Source: Bacilli bacterium
GTDB taxonomy: Bacteria; Bacillota_I; Bacilli_A; RFN20; CAG-826
Assembly: GCA_016296285.1 (NCBI GenBank)
Contig: JAEDJP010000039.1
Location: forward strand, 1-10,509
Length of the DNA stretch: 10,509 nt
Reading direction: 5' to 3'
In this document: piece after piece, positions 6,986 to 10,509 of the stretch
Layout of the letters: each line of letters starts with the position of its first letter
How positions within the stretch are numbered: position 1 is the first letter of the stretch
Position numbers and translations under genes: made by a program
Notes under the pieces: model-generated
Told to the model about the DNA's origin: nothing
The model's database searches: none
What the model saw: only the letters and a program-made list of their open reading frames with translations

Positions 6986-7588
6986 ATGACCGAAAAAGAA
7001 AAAATGCTTTCCGGCGCGCTCTATAGCCCAGCTGACTCCGAGCTTGCGCGACTTCACAAAGAAGCCATCCGCCTTGCGGACGCTTACAACCGCCTTCCTA
7101 GCGAGCAAACCGAAGCGCGCGAGGAAATCCTCCATCGCCTGTTTCCGCACGCGGGAAAGGGCCTCGTGATGGAAGGAACCGTCCATGCGGATTACGGTAT
7201 CAACACCTACATGGGGGAAGAATGTTTTTTTAATTTCGACACCGTGATTTTGGACTGCTGCCCCGTCCATATCGGAGACCGTTTGATGGCAGGCCCCGGA
7301 ACGCAGATCGTTACCCCCATCCATCCCCTTTTGGCGGAGGAACGCCGCATCCAGGATTACCCGGATGGTCGTCATGATCTCGAATATGCCCAACCGATCG
7401 AAATCGGAAACGACGTTTGGCTCGCGACGCGCGTCACCGTTTGCGGAGGCGCCAAAATTGGAGATGGGGCGGTGATTGGCGCAGGCTCCGTCGTCCTCGG
7501 CGAAATCCCTCCTTATACCTTTGCCGCAGGCGTGCCGGCCAAAGTCATTCGCAAATTGACGAAGAAGGATTCCGTCTATCAAAAATAA
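6986..7588 (+). CDS. Maltose/galactoside O-acetyltransferase-like hexapeptide-repeat enzyme (Maa/LacA type)
   Basis: This 200-residue cytoplasmic enzyme is expected to transfer acetyl from acetyl-CoA to a hydroxyl of a sugar or glycoside; the real acceptor is unknown. Residues 1-60 form the N-terminal Mac domain (EKMLSGALYSP at 4-14). Residues 70-185 contain left-handed beta-helix hexapeptide repeats (MGEECFFN 76-83; VHIGDRL 94-100; IEIGNDVWL 138-146; AKIGDGAVIGAGSVV 156-170), ending in the usual GVPAKVIRK (182-190). His113 in TPIHP corresponds to the catalytic His of the family THP loop. Length is normal for the family (about 185-205). There is no Shine-Dalgarno; a -10 box lies 6 nt upstream of the ATG. 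The stop is 11 nt from the next gene, whose ribosome-binding site begins right after it, so the two are probably co-transcribed, although their functions have no obvious link. Confidence 0.9.
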   Translation: MTEKEKMLSGALYSPADSELARLHKEAIRLADAYNRLPSEQTEAREEILHRLFPHAGKGLVMEGTVHADYGINTYMGEECFFNFDTVILDCCPVHIGDRLMAGPGTQIVTPIHPLLAEERRIQDYPDGRHDLEYAQPIEIGNDVWLATRVTVCGGAKIGDGAVIGAGSVVLGEIPPYTFAAGVPAKVIRKLTKKDSVYQK

Positions 7589-7599
7589 AGGGGACGTAT

Positions 7600-8292
7600 A
7601 TGGATTTTTCGGGCTGGGAAAAACTCTCGCTGGTCGATTTCGACCACAGATTGACGACGACCATCTTCATGGCGGGTTGCCCTTTCCGTTGTCCTTTTTG
7701 CCATAACAGCGATCTCGTTCTTCGTCCAGGGGAGGCCCCGACGATTCCATGGGATGAAATTCTCGCCTATCTGCAAAAGCGGAGGAAGATGCTCGATGCC
7801 GTCTGCGTGACGGGCGGGGAACCGACTTTGATGCCAGATTTGAAGGACAAACTTCGCGACATCAAAAAGCTCGGCTATCTCGTGAAACTCGATAGCAATG
7901 GGTGGAATCCGTTCGTCTTGGAAGAACTCATCCAAGAACGTCTTGTCGATTATATCGCGATGGACATCAAGAACAGCCCAAACCGTTATGAGAAGACGGC
8001 GGGGGTCCCGGTGAATTTGGATACCATTTCCCATTCGATCCGCCTCTTGATGGAATCCGGAATCGATTATGAGTTCCGCACGACCATCATCGATGAATTC
8101 CATGACGACCAAAGCATGGCGGAGATCGGCCCATGGATCGCGGGGGCAAAACGTTATTTCCTCCAGCGTTACATCGACAACGAACATTGCATCGAGCATG
8201 GCCTTCACATGGTCCAGAAAGAAAAAGCAGAGGGGTTCTTGAAGGTTTTGGAACCTTTTGTGCCCTCTGCTAAATTGCGCGATTACGATTAA
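7600..8292 (+). CDS. nrdG: Anaerobic ribonucleotide reductase activating protein, NrdG2 type (radical SAM)
   Basis: The 230-residue protein is a radical SAM enzyme expected to install the glycyl radical on NrdD. Its cluster motif CPFRCPFC (C27, C31, C34; CxxxCxxC) binds the [4Fe-4S]; TGGEPTL (71-77) is the SAM-binding GGE motif, and YIAMDIKNSP (118-127) matches the NrdG2/PflA-like subfamily. The size and the FMAGCPFRCPFCHN context fit NrdG2 better than classical short NrdG. ATG 7600 has a good Shine-Dalgarno (AAGGGG, 7588-7593, 6-nt spacer); the open frame extends far upstream but only in an alternative frame of the acetyltransferase. A pyruvate formate-lyase activase is the main alternative, but the neighbouring nrdD favours NrdG2. 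Its stop codon overlaps the stop of trxB on the other strand, and its last codons contain the terminator hairpin of that opposite transcript. Confidence 0.88.
   Translation: MDFSGWEKLSLVDFDHRLTTTIFMAGCPFRCPFCHNSDLVLRPGEAPTIPWDEILAYLQKRRKMLDAVCVTGGEPTLMPDLKDKLRDIKKLGYLVKLDSNGWNPFVLEELIQERLVDYIAMDIKNSPNRYEKTAGVPVNLDTISHSIRLLMESGIDYEFRTTIIDEFHDDQSMAEIGPWIAGAKRYFLQRYIDNEHCIEHGLHMVQKEKAEGFLKVLEPFVPSAKLRDYD
8212..8271 (-). terminator. Intrinsic terminator of trxB/nrdD transcript inside nrdG2 coding sequence
   Basis: AGCAGAGGG (8226-8234) and CCCTCTGCT (8263-8271) form a perfect 9-bp stem, with an inner perfect 6-bp stem AAGGTT/AACCTT (8242-8247 and 8252-8257) capped by TTGG. On the minus strand the stem is followed directly by a T-rich tract (TTTTCTTTCTGG, 8214-8225), the layout of a Rho-independent terminator. 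On the plus strand no T tract follows, so it would terminate only the minus-strand transcript, about 18 bp past the trxB stop. Confidence 0.75.
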
Positions 8293-9209
8293 CGAGCTAA
8301 ATCGAGATATCGGAGCGCGCTTATCGCGGCATTCGCCCCGTCCCCGATCGCGGTGGCGACTTGGCGAACGGATTTGACGCGGCAATCCCCGGCGGCGAAG
8401 ATGCCGTCGGTTTTCGTTTTCCCGTTTTCGTCCGCGACGATAAAACCTTTCTCGAGATCGACCCAAGGATGGAATCTCTCGCAGTCTGGAATCTGTCCGA
8501 TCGCGATGAAGCAACCTTTGCAAGGAATCGTTTTGACCTCGTTCGTCTGGGTGTTTTGGAACGTGACCCCAGTCAATTCGCGGTCCCCTTCAAAGGAAAG
8601 GGATTTCCATTCGTGAATCGCGTGGACGTTTTCGATTCCCGCGAGCCGTTCCACGAGGACGGGATCCGCGAAGTAACGGTCAAACAAGGTGACGATTTCG
8701 ACGTGATGGCAAATCGCAGAAAGGGAGATTGCGTATTGGAGGGCGCTGTTCGCGTCCCCGATGATGACGACGTCTTCCCCTTGGAAGAAGGCGCCATCGC
8801 ACGTCGCGCAATAAGAGACGCCATGCCCGGTAAGCTCCTCTTCGCGAGCTAAGCCCAGGTGGCGATGCTTGCAGCCCGTCGCGAGGATGATTGTCTTTCC
8901 GAGGTATTCGCTGGAATCCCCAACCAAGCGGAAAAGGTCGCCTTCTTTTTTGATTTCTTTCGCTTCGCTCAAATCGAATTCCACGCCGAGATTTTGAATC
9001 TGGGTGAAAAGGTTATCCGCGAACTCTTCCCCGGAAATGGAAACGATGGAAGGGTAGTTTTCTAGGCGGGGACTTGTCGCGGCTTGGCCACCGATTCCTT
9101 CGCTTTCCAGGAGAAGAACGCTCTTTCCGGCGCGGAGAAGATACAAGGCTGCCGTCATCCCGGCAGGCCCGGACCCGACGATGATGGAATCATAGATGGT
9201 TTCGTTCAT
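8289..9209 (-). CDS. trxB: Thioredoxin reductase-like flavoprotein lacking the NADPH signatures
   Basis: This 306-residue cytoplasmic FAD enzyme has the low-molecular-weight thioredoxin reductase layout. FAD binding: GSGPAGMTAALY (12-23), GIGGQ (38-42) and FAAGDCR (271-277). Redox site: CATC (134-137). These parts are intact, so it should reduce a thioredoxin or glutaredoxin-like disulfide. The second nucleotide-binding domain is unusual: GxGxxA reads GDANSA (151-156), and the 2'-phosphate-binding HRRxxxR reads TLFDRYF (174-180), so all three arginines are lost. NADH, ferredoxin (as in ferredoxin-dependent clostridial thioredoxin reductases) or another flavoprotein are possible donors. The start at 9209 has GGAGG (9216-9220) 6 nt upstream. 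It lies downstream of nrdD on the same strand, so its likely client is the redoxin domain of NrdD; a general thioredoxin is an alternative. The stop shares a TTAA with the nrdG2 stop. Confidence 0.88.
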   Translation of the reverse strand: MNETIYDSIIVGSGPAGMTAALYLLRAGKSVLLLESEGIGGQAATSPRLENYPSIVSISGEEFADNLFTQIQNLGVEFDLSEAKEIKKEGDLFRLVGDSSEYLGKTIILATGCKHRHLGLAREEELTGHGVSYCATCDGAFFQGEDVVIIGDANSALQYAISLSAICHHVEIVTLFDRYFADPVLVERLAGIENVHAIHEWKSLSFEGDRELTGVTFQNTQTNEVKTIPCKGCFIAIGQIPDCERFHPWVDLEKGFIVADENGKTKTDGIFAAGDCRVKSVRQVATAIGDGANAAISALRYLDLAR

Positions 9210-9215
9210 ATTAAG

Positions 9216-9252
9216 CCTCCAAAAGAAGAAGGCCCCTTCCTAAGAAAGGGCC
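9216..9252 (-). terminator. Hairpin with T-rich tail and trxB ribosome-binding site between nrdD and trxB
   Basis: GGCCCCTT (9231-9238) pairs with AAAGGGCC (9245-9252) with one mismatch and a 6-nt loop. On the minus strand it is followed by TTCTTCTTTT (9230-9221) and then directly by the trxB Shine-Dalgarno GGAGG. It lies 21 nt past the nrdD stop. It resembles a terminator for nrdD, possibly leaky, which would set the trxB to nrdD ratio; a 3'-end stabilising hairpin is the alternative. Confidence 0.6.
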
Positions 9253-9273
9253 ATCTCAAGAAACGATATGGGA

Positions 9274-10509
9274 TTATTGCTCGTCGGAAGAAGCGACTTT
9301 TGCAATGAATTCCTTGATGTTGCTCGCGTTCTCGTAAACGCGGAAGCCGTCGCCGTCCGGCGCGATGAGGGTCGGGGCTTGCTTCACGCCATAGGCCTGG
9401 GCAAGCTCTTTGTTCGAGAGGGCATCGATGTTCTTGTAACCGATGTGCTGCTTGTCGAGAAGCATCTTGGCGATTTTGCAGTTCGGGCAGGTCGGGGAGG
9501 TGAAGAGCATGACCTCGGTCACCTTCGGCGCGCCTTCTTCGTGGGCATGTCCGCAGGAGCAGGAGTCGCCTTCGTGGACATGCGGGTTCTGGCCTTCCTT
9601 GATCTCGTAGGTCTTCCTTTGACGGAATTCCTGGACCTTGCCGGCGTTCCAGTTCTTGACCGGGCGGTAGTAACCGGTGATGCGGGAATAGACCTCGGCT
9701 TCCTTGCCGCAGATCGGGCACTTCCATTGTTCCCCGGCGAGATAGCCGTGATCTTCGCAGACCGAATAGGTCGGCGACATCGTGTAATACGGGAGCTTGT
9801 AGTTTTCCGCGATCTTGCGAACGAGGCTCATGCAGCTTTCCCAATCCGGCAAACGCTGGCCAAGGAAGGCGTGGAAGACGGTGCCAGAGGTGTAGAGGGT
9901 CTGGAAGTTGTCTTCGATGTCAAGGGCTTCGAAGATATCCTCGGTGAAGCCGACGGGGAGGTGGCTCGAGTTCGTGTAATAGGGGGATTCACCATCCTTC
10001 GACGCGGTGATGATATCCGGGTAACGTTGCTTGTCGTGCTTGGCGAGGCGGAAGGCGGTGGATTCGGCCGGCGTCGCTTCGAGGTTGTAGAGGTCGCCGT
10101 ACTGCTCTTGGTAATCCGAGAGGCGGGTCCTCATGTGGTTCAAGACCTCGACGGTGAAGTCCTGGGCTTCCTTGTTCGTCAAATCCTTCTTGATCCAACG
10201 GGCATTGAGGCAGGTTTCGTTCATGCCGACCAAGCCGATGGTGGAGAAGTGGTTGTTGAAGTTGCCAAGGTAGTGCTTGGTGTACGGATAGAGACCAGCC
10301 TCGAGAAGTTTCGAGATCGTCTGGCGCTTCACGCGGAGGGAGCGGGCGGAGATGTCCATCAAACGGTCGAGGCGGTTGTAGAAGTCTTCCTTGTCGGTTG
10401 AGAGATAGGCAATGCGCGGCATGTTGATCGTCACGACGCCGACGGAACCGGTGCTTTCGCCGGACCCGAAGAAGCCGCCGCTCTTTTTGCGGAGCTCGCG
10501 GAGGTCAAG
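9274..10509 (-). CDS. nrdD: Class III anaerobic ribonucleoside-triphosphate reductase, C-terminal part, fused to a glutaredoxin-like domain
   Basis: The frame is open from the right edge to TAA at 9274, giving 411 C-terminal residues of a longer protein (numbered here from V at 10434). NrdD reduces NTPs to dNTPs under anaerobiosis using a glycyl radical made by NrdG. Visible landmarks: GGFFGSGESTGSVGVVTINMPR across the numbering start; the loop GLVGMNETCLN (67-77), whose C75 is the probable thiyl-radical cysteine; zinc-site ligands CEDH (226-229) and CPIC (239-242); and RITGYYRP (251-258) with probable radical glycine G254 (9673-9675). A canonical NrdD would end soon after NAGKVQEF (263-270). 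Here a linker (277-303) rich in His and Cys leads to a redoxin domain (304-386) with CPNC (316-319) and the cis-proline motif APT (353-355). No formate-type reductant is therefore needed in principle. trxB follows on the same strand. The N-terminal ATP-cone and core lie outside the window. Confidence 0.93.
   Translation of the reverse strand, partial: LDLRELRKKSGGFFGSGESTGSVGVVTINMPRIAYLSTDKEDFYNRLDRLMDISARSLRVKRQTISKLLEAGLYPYTKHYLGNFNNHFSTIGLVGMNETCLNARWIKKDLTNKEAQDFTVEVLNHMRTRLSDYQEQYGDLYNLEATPAESTAFRLAKHDKQRYPDIITASKDGESPYYTNSSHLPVGFTEDIFEALDIEDNFQTLYTSGTVFHAFLGQRLPDWESCMSLVRKIAENYKLPYYTMSPTYSVCEDHGYLAGEQWKCPICGKEAEVYSRITGYYRPVKNWNAGKVQEFRQRKTYEIKEGQNPHVHEGDSCSCGHAHEEGAPKVTEVMLFTSPTCPNCKIAKMLLDKQHIGYKNIDALSNKELAQAYGVKQAPTLIAPDGDGFRVYENASNIKEFIAKVASSDEQ

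Noticed and set aside
6013..6987. Minus-strand open frame of 324 codons across the Na/Pi transporter
   Set aside because: It is a shadow of the real gene: no recognisable domain, unusual His/Asp/Arg/Gly-rich composition, and the opposite strand has conserved QSSS and PhoU motifs.
7417..7599. N-terminal extension of nrdG2 upstream of ATG 7600
   Set aside because: The extra residues are Arg-rich read-through of the acetyltransferase in another frame; the good Shine-Dalgarno and the conserved start of the protein support ATG 7600.
9268..10401. Long plus-strand open frame (377 codons) across nrdD
   Set aside because: It is antisense to a clear nrdD-redoxin gene, its translation is a low-complexity Val/Gly/Arg/Asp-rich chain with no motif, and it has no ribosome-binding site. 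It results from biased third positions on the coding strand.
1..10509. CRISPR arrays, tRNA or rRNA genes, insertion sequences, phage or toxin-antitoxin genes
   Set aside because: I saw no regularly spaced repeats, no tRNA-like cloverleaf or CCA end, no transposase or terminal inverted repeats, and no phage-like gene. The contents are metabolic.
1..10509. TGA read as tryptophan (mycoplasma-type code)
   Set aside because: All genes use TGG for Trp at conserved positions, and TGA ends the rpiB-like and Na/Pi genes at the expected length.

Overview
The window most likely comes from an uncultured anaerobic bacterium of Bacillota type, perhaps from a gut or other carbohydrate-rich habitat. The grounds are: class III (oxygen-sensitive) ribonucleotide reduction, a Maa/LacA-type acetyltransferase, an RpiB/LacAB-type isomerase, polysaccharide-degrading enzymes without signal peptides, mid-range GC, Gram-positive-like Shine-Dalgarno sites, and TGA used as stop (two genes end in TGA), which rules out the mycoplasma code. 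The lineage is an inference; no rRNA or marker gene is present.

Region 1 (1-4010) looks like a rhamnoside- or plant-glycan-degrading locus. On the minus strand at the left edge is the N-terminal 145 residues of a GH78-type alpha-L-rhamnosidase, cut by the window. A 189-bp divergent intergenic region separates it from a two-gene plus-strand unit: a divergent RpiB/LacAB-family sugar-phosphate isomerase-like protein and, 4 bp later, a 927-residue glycoside hydrolase resembling GH106. Both hydrolases appear cytoplasmic, so imported oligosaccharides are the likely substrates; no transporter or rhamnose kinase/aldolase is visible.

Region 2 (4011-7588) holds an AraC-type regulator with a C-terminal GyrI-like ligand-binding domain, closed by a strong intrinsic terminator, then a Na+/phosphate cotransporter with a PhoU-like tail, then a hexapeptide-repeat O-acetyltransferase that appears co-transcribed with the next gene.

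Region 3 (7600-10509) is an anaerobic nucleotide-reduction module. A radical-SAM NrdG2-like activase on the plus strand runs tail-to-tail, with overlapping stop codons, into a minus-strand nrdD-trxB pair. The NrdD C-terminus carries a fused glutaredoxin-like CPNC domain behind a His/Cys-rich linker. The adjacent thioredoxin reductase keeps its CATC active site but has lost the NADPH-binding GxGxxA and HRRxxxR signatures. Together they suggest a self-contained, thiol-driven (not formate-driven) class III reductase with an unusual electron donor. The intrinsic terminator of the nrdD-trxB transcript lies inside the 3' coding end of the opposing nrdG2.

Smaller signals include three genes whose -10 boxes lie only 6-9 nt from the start codon (candidate leaderless mRNAs), a perfect 13-bp palindrome over a -35 box, and a strong internal Shine-Dalgarno that could yield a free ligand-binding domain from the AraC gene.
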